Translations under genes and position numbers: made by a program
Assembly: GCA_965230795.1 (NCBI GenBank)
Contig: OZ246020.1
Location: 1,054,001 to 1,118,000, forward strand
Direction: 5' to 3'
Source of the DNA: PZPK01 sp965230795
GTDB taxonomy: Bacteria; Pseudomonadota; Gammaproteobacteria; Pseudomonadales; Oleiphilaceae
Length of the DNA: 64,000 bases
Part shown: piece by piece, positions 8,686 through 17,239 of the stretch
Numbering within the stretch: position 1 is the stretch's first letter
How the letters are laid out: every line of letters begins with the position of its first letter
The notes under the pieces: generated by a model
Seen by the model: the letters and a program-made list of their open reading frames with translations, nothing else
Told to the model about the DNA's origin: nothing
Databases searched by the model: none

Positions 8686-11550
8686 TCAGCTGAGTGTGCC
8701 ATCTTCCAGCTCAGCGCGATGGGCCTGGTACCATACCAGCACCTGGTCAATGTTGCTGAGCACGTCTTCAACCTGCGTCATACAGTCAGTATGTCCTCGC
8801 TTCAGAGCGTCTTCGCAACGTTCAAGACTGGCTCGTAAACGTGGAATGCCACAGTATTGGGATGCACCAAAAAGTTTATGAATACTGGCCTCCAGTGCTT
8901 CCCATTGTTGCGTGTTGGCATTTTGCGCAATGGTTGCGCGATCCCCGTCGAGTCGATTTAGCAGGCGCGTAAACAGGTCCATCGCAATATCCCGGTTGCC
9001 ATTACTGCGGCGAATACCATCGTTCAAATCCACAATTGCCAATGCTGTTGAACCCTTGGCTTCTGGCGACACAATAGCGGGCCGAGCGCTCTTCTCTATA
9101 TCTGGATCCATCTTCTTAAGCTCGGGGACGCAGCTGCGTAACACCTCGATAAGCTTTGACTCATCGATAGGTTTGGTGATCAGACTCTGAAACCCCTGTT
9201 CCAGAAAAGACTGTTTCTCCTCAGGCAAGGCGTAAGCCGTCAGAGCAACGATGCTGCTATCAGAGAATCGAGTGTCGAGCAGTCGAATTTTTTTCATGGT
9301 CTCAACACCGTCCATGCCAGGCATCTGAATATCCATCAGTATCAGCGGGAAGTATTCCTGAGCACAATGCTCGACCGCCTGGTAGCCGTCATTGGCTTCA
9401 ACCACGCCAATTCCCAGAGCTTCGAGCATGGATTTGACCAGAGCAAGGTTGATATCGTTGTCATCCACGACCAGGACACGGATGCTATTTGCTGCCAGAT
9501 TGGCTTCGGAAATCGCGCCAGACTCAGTGGCGCGTGTGGGAGCATCCAACTCGCAAAAGGCATGCATCAATCGAGAACGCGTCAGAGGCTTGATCAGGTG
9601 TGTATCGACCAGTTTGAGTAAACCCAGGTCATAGCGTTCGAGCGTCGGGCTGGCCATGATCAGAAATTTGCAGTGAGCGCGAATGGCTTCGAGTTGTTGG
9701 TGCACCGATTTTTGATCAATTTGGAAGCGATCGAGGCAGACAAAGCACAGCGTATCGTCCGCTGAACCTGAGGATTCAAGCTCGCTGAGTAAGTCCTGGA
9801 GCGTGGAGCAGAAGCGATGGGGAATGTTCCAGCTGGACAGCAAATGCTGCAGCGCGAGTTTGGAAGATTCGACAGGCTCAAAGCAGAAAGCCATTTTGAA
9901 CTTCTGTTGATCCAGTGTCGCTGGGTTTTCTGTCTTGTCAGACAGCTCCACCGGCAGAGTAAACCAGAACGTGGAACCCTTGCCGAGCTCACTTTCAAAG
10001 CCGATTTTTCCTTCCATCTGTTCAATCAGTTTTTTTGAAATGGCGAGTCCCAAACCGGTTCCGCCAAAATTTCTCGCAGTTGTTGCATCCGCCTGAGTGA
10101 AGGCATTGAAAATGCTGTGCTGTTGCGCCCGTGACAACCCAACACCGGTGTCACTGACCGATACGCGAATAAAGTCACGGATGGCACCGGGTGAGTCGTC
10201 GAGCATAACGCGCACGACAACCTCGCCGGATTGGGTAAATTTAATTGCGTTGTTGACCAGATTGGTGATGACTTGCTTGATACGCAGTGAATCACCGGTA
10301 ATGTCTGACGGAACGTCCTGGTAATGCAGATGCACAAGTTCCAGATTTTTGGCGTGGGCCGTCGGTGCAAGCATGGTTACGACATCTTCAATCAGTTCAC
10401 GCAGATTCAGTGCGCGTTTTTCCAGTAGCAGTTTTCCGGCTTCGATCTTGGAAAAATCCAGAATGTCATTAATGATCATCAGAAGAATCTCGGAGGACTT
10501 CTTGATTGTGGAAAGATGATCCATCTGGCGGCTGTTCAGAGGGCTTTTCAACAGCAGGTTGGTAAAGCCAATGATGCCATTGAGAGGCGTTCGGATTTCG
10601 TGGCTCATGTTAGCCAGAAATTCCGACTTGGTTCGATTCGCCATCACCGCCTGCTTGCGGGCAATATCCAGTTCCACGTTTTGGATTTCGATGGTTTCAA
10701 GAGTTTCTCGCAGGTCTTCTGTGGTTTGTTCGATCTCCTTTTTCATCTCGTCCTGAATGAGACTTAAACGCTCCGCCAGTTCGTTGACTCCGCTTGCCAG
10801 TTTTTCGATCTCCCGCGCGCCAACTTTGCGAATGCGTGTGTCGACGGATCCCGCCAGCAGGCCATCAATGGCCTGTCCGATTCCCCTGATGGGAGTCAGG
10901 ATTTTTTGTGACAGGTAGCGTATCAGAAACAGGGCAATAAGCAGTGAAAAAGCCGCGTAGGAAGCAATTTCCCCGACGACCGACAGATTGGATAGCCTGG
11001 TCGGATGGAAATCCGTTTCCAGCAGCAGCCAGCCCCTCTTCGCTTGCCGCAGGGTCTCGGGTGCCGCCATGTTGGAGGGTTGGGTTTGAAAATCCGCATG
11101 GCTGGCGTTGTCTTCGGTTTTGATGATTTCTATCGGCCGAAAATAAAAGGGCGCGATATAGACGGCCCGGTTGCCGAAGGGAAGCAGTTCTGAGTTCTCG
11201 TTCGGGAAGTTACCCGGGTTGAGTTGAGAGGCCGGTGTTTCACCTGCGTGCCCCAGTACCGTGTAGTGATCGTCCAGAACCATGACGGCCAGAATCTCCT
11301 GCTTGGAGGAGAGTGAGCGGGCAACTTCATCAGCCAGAGTCGCCGTGGATTGAGAGGAAAGTTCCTCTTCCGGGATCTGGCCAAGCCGCCAGAGTCCGGA
11401 ATGTACCAGGCTATCGAGATGCGCTTTGTACTGGCTTTCCTGCTCAAGTAAGCGGTCCTGGGATATGTGCCATAGCAACACCAGCAACACAATCACGAAA
11501 GGAAGCGTTGCTAGCAGCACGATACGCGAATACAGGCTGTAACTTTTCAT
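8686..11550 (-). CDS. gacS: Hybrid sensor histidine kinase GacS/BarA
   Basis: Tripartite sensor kinase, about 954 residues, the size of Pseudomonas GacS. Order: N-terminal membrane helix (about 8-28), periplasmic sensor, second helix (about 190), HAMP, HisKA with phospho-acceptor His in MSHEIRTPLNG, HATPase with the G-T-G-L-G-L box, a degenerate receiver, a true receiver (VDDNDIN, phospho-Asp in ILMDIQMPGMDG) and a C-terminal HPt domain with HKLFG. The family phosphorylates GacA/UvrY, which switches on the CsrA-sequestering small RNAs. I start it at the ATG at 11550 (MKSYSLYSR). A 25-residue upstream extension lacks family character. cysM is divergent, as in Pseudomonas. Confidence 0.93.
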   Translation of the reverse strand: MKSYSLYSRIVLLATLPFVIVLLVLLWHISQDRLLEQESQYKAHLDSLVHSGLWRLGQIPEEELSSQSTATLADEVARSLSSKQEILAVMVLDDHYTVLGHAGETPASQLNPGNFPNENSELLPFGNRAVYIAPFYFRPIEIIKTEDNASHADFQTQPSNMAAPETLRQAKRGWLLLETDFHPTRLSNLSVVGEIASYAAFSLLIALFLIRYLSQKILTPIRGIGQAIDGLLAGSVDTRIRKVGAREIEKLASGVNELAERLSLIQDEMKKEIEQTTEDLRETLETIEIQNVELDIARKQAVMANRTKSEFLANMSHEIRTPLNGIIGFTNLLLKSPLNSRQMDHLSTIKKSSEILLMIINDILDFSKIEAGKLLLEKRALNLRELIEDVVTMLAPTAHAKNLELVHLHYQDVPSDITGDSLRIKQVITNLVNNAIKFTQSGEVVVRVMLDDSPGAIRDFIRVSVSDTGVGLSRAQQHSIFNAFTQADATTARNFGGTGLGLAISKKLIEQMEGKIGFESELGKGSTFWFTLPVELSDKTENPATLDQQKFKMAFCFEPVESSKLALQHLLSSWNIPHRFCSTLQDLLSELESSGSADDTLCFVCLDRFQIDQKSVHQQLEAIRAHCKFLIMASPTLERYDLGLLKLVDTHLIKPLTRSRLMHAFCELDAPTRATESGAISEANLAANSIRVLVVDDNDINLALVKSMLEALGIGVVEANDGYQAVEHCAQEYFPLILMDIQMPGMDGVETMKKIRLLDTRFSDSSIVALTAYALPEEKQSFLEQGFQSLITKPIDESKLIEVLRSCVPELKKMDPDIEKSARPAIVSPEAKGSTALAIVDLNDGIRRSNGNRDIAMDLFTRLLNRLDGDRATIAQNANTQQWEALEASIHKLFGASQYCGIPRLRASLERCEDALKRGHTDCMTQVEDVLSNIDQVLVWYQAHRAELEDGTLS

Positions 11551-11724
11551 GCAGGATTGGCGGTCCGGTTCATGCCACTCGATTCTGGTGAAGTGTTTGC
11601 ATCGAGGGGCTGCAATTTGACACACAGATTAGCAAGTAATCTGGTATCGCGCAGTGTATCATTGCGCATTACGAAAACCAGGGGTGCCGATGTACTCCCG
11701 AAACTTACGTGATTAAGGCGTGTC

Positions 11725-12612
11725 ATGACATTTCCCACGATTGAAGACTATGTTGGAAATACTCCTCTCGTTCGCTTGCAGCGTTTGCCGGGCAAGACTT
11801 CCAATACAGTACTGGTCAAGCTTGAAGGCAATAATCCTGCTGGCTCGGTAAAAGACCGGCCGGCCATGAGTATGATTCAGCGTGCCGAGGCACGCGGTGA
11901 CATTAAACCGGGCGATACCCTGATCGAGGCCACCAGCGGCAATACCGGCATTGCATTGGCGATGGCGGCAGCCATCAAAGGCTACAAGATGATTCTCATC
12001 ATGCCGGATAATATGAGTGCTGAGCGTAAGGCATCCATGGCAGCCTACGGTGCGGACATTATTCATGTGACCCGCGAACAGAGCATGGAAGGCGCCAGAG
12101 ACCTGGCGCAACAAATGCAGGCTGAAGGCAAGGGTATTGTGCTGGACCAGTTTGGCAATCAGGATAATCCTGGAGCCCATTATCGGGGGACGGGACCGGA
12201 AATCTGGCGTCAAACTGAAGGCAAGATTACGCACTTTGTCAGTTCTATGGGCACGACCGGTACGATTATGGGAACGTCCCGTTTTCTCAAAGAACAGAAT
12301 CCAGCCATTGAAATAGTTGGATTGCAGCCGCAGGAGGGGGCTTCGATACCCGGAATTCGTCGCTGGCCGGAAGCGTATTTGCCATCTATTTTCGACGCCA
12401 GTCGTGTTGATCGGGTGATCGATATGGGGCAGGAAGAAGCCGAGCGCACTATGAAGGCTCTGGCGGCTCAGGAAGGTATTTTCTGCGGTGTTTCTTCAGG
12501 TGGCGCGGTTGCCGGGGCCCTGCGTTTGTCCAGCGAGCTTGAAAATGCGGTGATAGTCGCCATTATCTGCGACCGTGGAGACCGTTACCTTTCAACCGGT
12601 GTGTTCAACTAG
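11725..12612 (+). CDS. cysM: Cysteine synthase B (O-acetylserine sulfhydrylase)
   Basis: PLP enzyme making cysteine from O-acetylserine and sulfide, or S-sulfocysteine from thiosulfate. At 295 residues it has CysM rather than CysK length. The Schiff-base lysine is in NNPAGSVKDRP (K43), the substrate loop is TSGNTG, and the PLP-phosphate site is SSGGAVAG. It is the first gene of a plus-strand run with rlmD, relA and mazG, the order also known from Pseudomonas. Confidence 0.95.
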   Translation: MTFPTIEDYVGNTPLVRLQRLPGKTSNTVLVKLEGNNPAGSVKDRPAMSMIQRAEARGDIKPGDTLIEATSGNTGIALAMAAAIKGYKMILIMPDNMSAERKASMAAYGADIIHVTREQSMEGARDLAQQMQAEGKGIVLDQFGNQDNPGAHYRGTGPEIWRQTEGKITHFVSSMGTTGTIMGTSRFLKEQNPAIEIVGLQPQEGASIPGIRRWPEAYLPSIFDASRVDRVIDMGQEEAERTMKALAAQEGIFCGVSSGGAVAGALRLSSELENAVIVAIICDRGDRYLSTGVFN

Positions 12613-12656
12613 CCTCGCAAAGCGTGGCTCAAACTTCATTAATTCAAGCATAGTAT

Positions 12657-14015
12657 ATGGCCAGAAGACGCAGAAAAAAGCTGCCCCAGGAACCAATCGC
12701 CTGTGACATAACAGGCCTGAGCCACGAGGGCAGAGGGATCGCTCGCCTTGATGGTAAAACCCAATTTGTTGACGGTGCGCTGCCTGGGGAAAAGGTAATC
12801 GCCCAATATACCGAGCGACGTGCAAAATTTGATGAGCTGAAAACCCTGGAAGTGGTCGAAGCGTCATCTGAGCGGACTGAACCGCCCTGTGCCCATGCCG
12901 GCATTTGTGGAGGATGCAGCATGCAGCACATGCAATCCGAGGCGCAAATTGAATTCAAGCAGCAGGTGCTGGCTGAACAATTTGATCATTTTGGGCAGCT
13001 CAAACCTGAAGAGTGGATTGAACCTTTGACCGGACCCACTCTGGGCTATCGTGGCAAGGCCCGTTTGGGTGTCCGTTATTTATCCAAGCGTGATGAGGTG
13101 CTGGTCGGATTTCGCGAGAAGCGCAACAGTTTTATCGCCGATATTCAACGCTGTGAAGTACTTGATCCACGTTTGGGAACACAGTTGCTGGCGCTGCGCG
13201 AACTGGTGCAGTCATTGTCAGTCTACCGAGCGCTGCCGCAGTTTGAAGTAGCCATGGGAGATAGCGAACTCGCTCTGGTGGTCAGGCATATGGAACCGCT
13301 GACTGACGAGGACAAGGATAAACTGATCACCTTTGGCCAGCAGCACGACATGATGCTGTTTCTGCAGCCAGGAGGTGTCGACAGTGTACACAGGCTTTGG
13401 CCCGAAGAAGGAGAGGACCGTCTGCACTATCGTTTACCTCTGGGTGAGCAAGGATCGGAACATGAATCCGAGTGGGTTGAGCTGGCTTTTCATCCCATGG
13501 ATTTCACTCAGGTCAATGCTGAAATTAATCGTAAGATGGTGCCGCGGGCTTTGTCCTGGCTCGATCTTAATAAGGATGATCGTGTTCTTGATCTCTTCTG
13601 TGGCTTGGGCAACTTCACCATACCACTCGCAAAACTGGCGGGAGAGGTCATTGGCGTTGAGGGTGATGATATGATGGTGGAACGGGGTCAGGAAAACGCC
13701 CGCCGTAATGGCTTGGAAAATGTTTCATTTTTCGCCGCAAATCTGCAGACAGACTTTACAGCGGCATCCTGGGCCAAGCAGGGCTTTGATAAAATCCTGA
13801 TTGACCCGCCTCGCTCAGGTGCCTTGGACGTGGTGCGTCATATGACTCGCTTTAAAGCTGAGCGCATCGTTTATGTGTCCTGCAACCCGGCAACCCTCGC
13901 GCGCGATGCTGGAGTGCTGGTCGAGCAGGGATACCGCCTGGTGAAAGCCGGTGTCATGGATATGTTTCCGCATACAGCCCACGTGGAATCTATCGCATTG
14001 TTCGTGAAAGACTGA
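12657..14015 (+). CDS. rlmD: 23S rRNA (uracil-1939-C5)-methyltransferase
   Basis: SAM-dependent methyltransferase that makes m5U1939 in 23S rRNA. An N-terminal TRAM domain (about 15-75) is followed by iron-sulfur cluster cysteines in CAHAGICGGC (about 78-87). The C-terminal Rossmann domain has LDLFCGLGNF for SAM, DPPRSGA, and the nucleophilic cysteine in YVSCNPATLARD (about residue 408). 452 residues, normal for the family. It starts 44 bases after cysM and ends 24 bases before relA. Confidence 0.95.
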   Translation: MARRRRKKLPQEPIACDITGLSHEGRGIARLDGKTQFVDGALPGEKVIAQYTERRAKFDELKTLEVVEASSERTEPPCAHAGICGGCSMQHMQSEAQIEFKQQVLAEQFDHFGQLKPEEWIEPLTGPTLGYRGKARLGVRYLSKRDEVLVGFREKRNSFIADIQRCEVLDPRLGTQLLALRELVQSLSVYRALPQFEVAMGDSELALVVRHMEPLTDEDKDKLITFGQQHDMMLFLQPGGVDSVHRLWPEEGEDRLHYRLPLGEQGSEHESEWVELAFHPMDFTQVNAEINRKMVPRALSWLDLNKDDRVLDLFCGLGNFTIPLAKLAGEVIGVEGDDMMVERGQENARRNGLENVSFFAANLQTDFTAASWAKQGFDKILIDPPRSGALDVVRHMTRFKAERIVYVSCNPATLARDAGVLVEQGYRLVKAGVMDMFPHTAHVESIALFVKD

Positions 14016-14039
14016 TTCAAAACAGGCAAACTCTGAACT

Positions 14040-16286
14040 ATGGTACAGGTTCGCGAAGACTACATCGCCAATGCTGGTGGCAAGGAAGGCATCGAAAAGT
14101 GGTTGCGCAGTATTGCGGAGATCAGCCACTTTGAGGACCTGAACGAAATCCGTCGTGCCTGCCAGACCAGTATGGAGATCGAAGCTCAGGCGGTCGAGAA
14201 GGATAGAATTTGGGCCAAGGACCACAGCAGCTTCAAAATTGGTCTGGAAATGGCGCAGATTCTGGTAGAGCTTGAGCTTGATCAGAATGCCATCGTAGCC
14301 GCCATCCTGTATCGCGCCGTTCGTGAAGAAAAGGTTGACCTGTCCACTATCGAGAAGGAGTTCGGTAAGGAAGTCGCGCGTCTGATAGATGGCGTTGCAC
14401 AAATGGCCGCCATCTCGTCCACCCATCGTCCCTTCAAAGGCAACGTGCTCGGTCAGACCCAGGGCCAGATTGATAATGTCCGCAAGATGCTGGTCACCAT
14501 GATCGACGATGTACGTGTGGTTTTGATCAAACTGGCGGAGCGAACCTGTGCCATCCGGGCGGTCAAAAACGCCACGTCAGAAAAACGCCAGCGCGTGGCA
14601 CGTGAAGTATTCGATATCTATGCGCCGCTGGCCCACCGCTTGGGTATCGGCTACATCAAATGGGAACTTGAAGACCTTTCGTTTCGCTATCTGCATGCTT
14701 CGGCCTATAAAAAAATCGCCAAACTACTCGATGAGCGCCGGGTAGACAGGGATGAATTCATCCGTCGGGTGACCGACAAGATCAAGCTGGAGCTGGAAAA
14801 CGCCCACATCGAAGGTGAAGTGGCGGGGCGCAGCAAGCACATCTACAGTATCTGGCGAAAGATGCGACGCAAGAATCTGGATTTTTCTGAAATCTACGAT
14901 ATTCGTGCATTTCGTATTCTCGTGCCTTCCGTTCCGGACTGTTATTCCGCGTTGGGCGTTGTGCACTCACTGTGGCGTCATATCCCCTATGAGTTTGACG
15001 ACTATGTCGCCAACCCGAAAGAAAACGGCTACCGCTCACTACATACCGCGGTAATAGGCCCTGAAGGCAAGGTCATGGAAGTGCAGATTCGTACCTATGA
15101 AATGCATGAAGAGGCCGAGCTGGGTGTATGTGCCCATTGGCGTTATAAGGGCACTGACGTAAAAAGCCGTTCTTCCAGTTATGAAGAAAAGATCAACTGG
15201 CTACGCCAGGTTCTGGAATGGCAGGAGGAAGTGGGGGATGTCTCGGAAATTGCCCAGCAGCTCAGCGCCGACATTGGAGCCGATCGTATTTACGTATTTA
15301 CGCCCGACGGCCATGTGGTGGACTTACCAAGTGGCGCGACTCCCGTGGACTTTGCCTATCGCGTGCACACGGAGGTCGGTCATGCCTGCCGTGGCGCCAA
15401 GGTTAACGGCCGCATTGTTCCCCTGACTTACCCGCTGCGCACGGGCGAGCAGGTGCAGATATTGACCTCAAACAATCCGGCGCCAAGCCGCGATTGGCTG
15501 AATCCTAGCCTCGGTTACTTGCAGACATCGCGCTCCAGAGCCAAGGTCGTTCACTGGTTCAAGATGCAGGATCGCTCGCAGAATGTGATCGACGGTCGTG
15601 CCTTGCTGGAAGATGAGTTCAAGCGCCTCTCCATCGGCGATATCATATTTAGTGATCTCGCGGAAAAAACCAATTACAAGGATTCGGAATCCATGTTCGC
15701 GGCCATTGGTGCCGGCGATCTGAAGCCAACTCATGTGGCACATGTGGCGCAAAAAATGTTGCAGCCCAAGGACAAACAACTGGATTTGCGCTTGTCTGCT
15801 CCGCAATCTCGTAAATCCCAGGAAAAGTCCAACGACGATATTCGTATCAAGGGAGTCGGTCGTCTGCTGACTACTATGGCACATTGTTGCAGTCCGGTGC
15901 CGGGAGACCCTATTGTCGGATATATCACAGTCGGTCGTGGTGTTTCGATTCATCGTCAGGATTGTATGAATATCCTCCAGCTTGAGGATATGGAGCCTAA
16001 CCGTATCATTGAAGTGTCCTGGGGGCGTGCGCCGGACGCATCTTACAGTGTTAATATCGAGATTCAGGCCTATGATCGGGAAGGCTTGTTACGCGATATC
16101 ACCATGGTTCTCGCAGACGAGCGGGTGAACCTGACCAGTGTAAATACCTACTCGGATCCGTCGGAAAATATTGCCACCATCACCATCGTGATGGAGGTGT
16201 CTTCGCTGGAGGCATTGGGTCAGGTATTGGCAAAAATCAAGCAATTGCCGAACGTGATCGATGCGCGTCGCAAACGCAATGGCTGA
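14040..16286 (+). CDS. relA: GTP pyrophosphokinase RelA
   Basis: Ribosome-associated (p)ppGpp synthetase of the stringent response. At 748 residues it is RelA-sized. The N-terminal hydrolase domain lacks the catalytic His-Asp pair (sequence around AAILYRAVREE), as in synthetase-only RelA. The synthetase domain carries the RelA-type acidic loop EFDD (about residue 318) rather than the SpoT-type basic one. TGS (IYVFTPDGHVVDLP), a zinc-finger-like CC motif (AHCCSPVPGD) and a C-terminal ACT domain follow. mazG, whose product can lower ppGpp in E. coli, lies right after it. Confidence 0.96.
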   Translation: MVQVREDYIANAGGKEGIEKWLRSIAEISHFEDLNEIRRACQTSMEIEAQAVEKDRIWAKDHSSFKIGLEMAQILVELELDQNAIVAAILYRAVREEKVDLSTIEKEFGKEVARLIDGVAQMAAISSTHRPFKGNVLGQTQGQIDNVRKMLVTMIDDVRVVLIKLAERTCAIRAVKNATSEKRQRVAREVFDIYAPLAHRLGIGYIKWELEDLSFRYLHASAYKKIAKLLDERRVDRDEFIRRVTDKIKLELENAHIEGEVAGRSKHIYSIWRKMRRKNLDFSEIYDIRAFRILVPSVPDCYSALGVVHSLWRHIPYEFDDYVANPKENGYRSLHTAVIGPEGKVMEVQIRTYEMHEEAELGVCAHWRYKGTDVKSRSSSYEEKINWLRQVLEWQEEVGDVSEIAQQLSADIGADRIYVFTPDGHVVDLPSGATPVDFAYRVHTEVGHACRGAKVNGRIVPLTYPLRTGEQVQILTSNNPAPSRDWLNPSLGYLQTSRSRAKVVHWFKMQDRSQNVIDGRALLEDEFKRLSIGDIIFSDLAEKTNYKDSESMFAAIGAGDLKPTHVAHVAQKMLQPKDKQLDLRLSAPQSRKSQEKSNDDIRIKGVGRLLTTMAHCCSPVPGDPIVGYITVGRGVSIHRQDCMNILQLEDMEPNRIIEVSWGRAPDASYSVNIEIQAYDREGLLRDITMVLADERVNLTSVNTYSDPSENIATITIVMEVSSLEALGQVLAKIKQLPNVIDARRKRNG

Positions 16287-16322
16287 GTAGTTTGATTTCG
16301 ATTGAATAGGGCTCTTAAAAGC

Positions 16323-17231
16323 ATGTACACCCTTGATGATCTTCGATACCTGATGTCGCGTTTACGAGATCCGGAACACGGTTGTCCATGGGATCTTAAA
16401 CAGAGTTTCTCCAGTATCGTTCCGCACACTCTTGAAGAAGCTTTCGAGGTCGCGGATGCCATTGAGCGGGGTGATCGGGATGAGATCAAAGATGAACTTG
16501 GCGACTTGCTGTTTCAGGTCATATTCTATTCGCAATTGGGTTCTGAAGAGCGCTGTTTCGATTTTGACGACGTGGTCAATAACATCGTAGAAAAGCTGGT
16601 GCGCCGTCATCCACACGTCTTTCCTGACGGTGATTTGAGGGCCTTCCACCCGGCCGGGACTTCATTTACAGACGAACAAATCAAGGCACAATGGGAAGCA
16701 ATCAAGTCCCGGGAGCGCGCGCTGAAAGCAAAACAGGCAGACGTGATGAATTCGGCGAATGATGCCTGCTTTGATCCGGCGCGAGATAGTGTACTTAGTG
16801 ATATTCCCGCAAACCTGCCGTCATTGAATCGGGCTGAAAAATTGCAAAAACGGGCATCACAGCATGGTTTTGATTGGCAGGACATTGAACCGGTGTTCGC
16901 CAAGATTGAAGAAGAACTTGATGAAGTCAGGGAAGTTCTTGCCGGGGCAGAAGATGTCGAGAGTTTAAGAGAGCCGGAAATCCACGCCCGTTTGCAGGAT
17001 GAAATGGGCGACCTGCTGTTTTGTTGTGTGAACCTGGCGCGCTTTCTCAGGGTTTCCCCTGATGCCTCCTTGCGCAGTACCAATCAAAAGTTTTTCCAGC
17101 GCTTTCAGTACATCGAGGAACGGCTGCATCAGCAGGGCCGTTCCCTTGAACAGGTGTCTCTGGAAGAGCTGGACCAGCTCTGGGATGAGGCCAAGTTCAG
17201 GAGTAAGAATCAGACGCCAATACCAGAATAG
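16323..17231 (+). CDS. mazG: Nucleoside triphosphate pyrophosphohydrolase MazG
   Basis: All-alpha NTP pyrophosphohydrolase that cleans up non-canonical dNTPs and is linked to ppGpp decay in E. coli. Two MazG repeats are seen: RLRDPEHGCPWD with EEAFEVADAIE in the first, and EELDEVREVL with DEMGDLLFC in the second. I place the start at the ATG at 16323. This gives MYTLDDLRYLM, which aligns with the E. coli N-terminus in length. An in-frame TTG 21 bases upstream is less likely. 302 residues. The end lies only 8 bases from the convergent fimX-like gene. Confidence 0.93.
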   Translation: MYTLDDLRYLMSRLRDPEHGCPWDLKQSFSSIVPHTLEEAFEVADAIERGDRDEIKDELGDLLFQVIFYSQLGSEERCFDFDDVVNNIVEKLVRRHPHVFPDGDLRAFHPAGTSFTDEQIKAQWEAIKSRERALKAKQADVMNSANDACFDPARDSVLSDIPANLPSLNRAEKLQKRASQHGFDWQDIEPVFAKIEEELDEVREVLAGAEDVESLREPEIHARLQDEMGDLLFCCVNLARFLRVSPDASLRSTNQKFFQRFQYIEERLHQQGRSLEQVSLEELDQLWDEAKFRSKNQTPIPE

Positions 17232-17239
17232 GTATGCGA

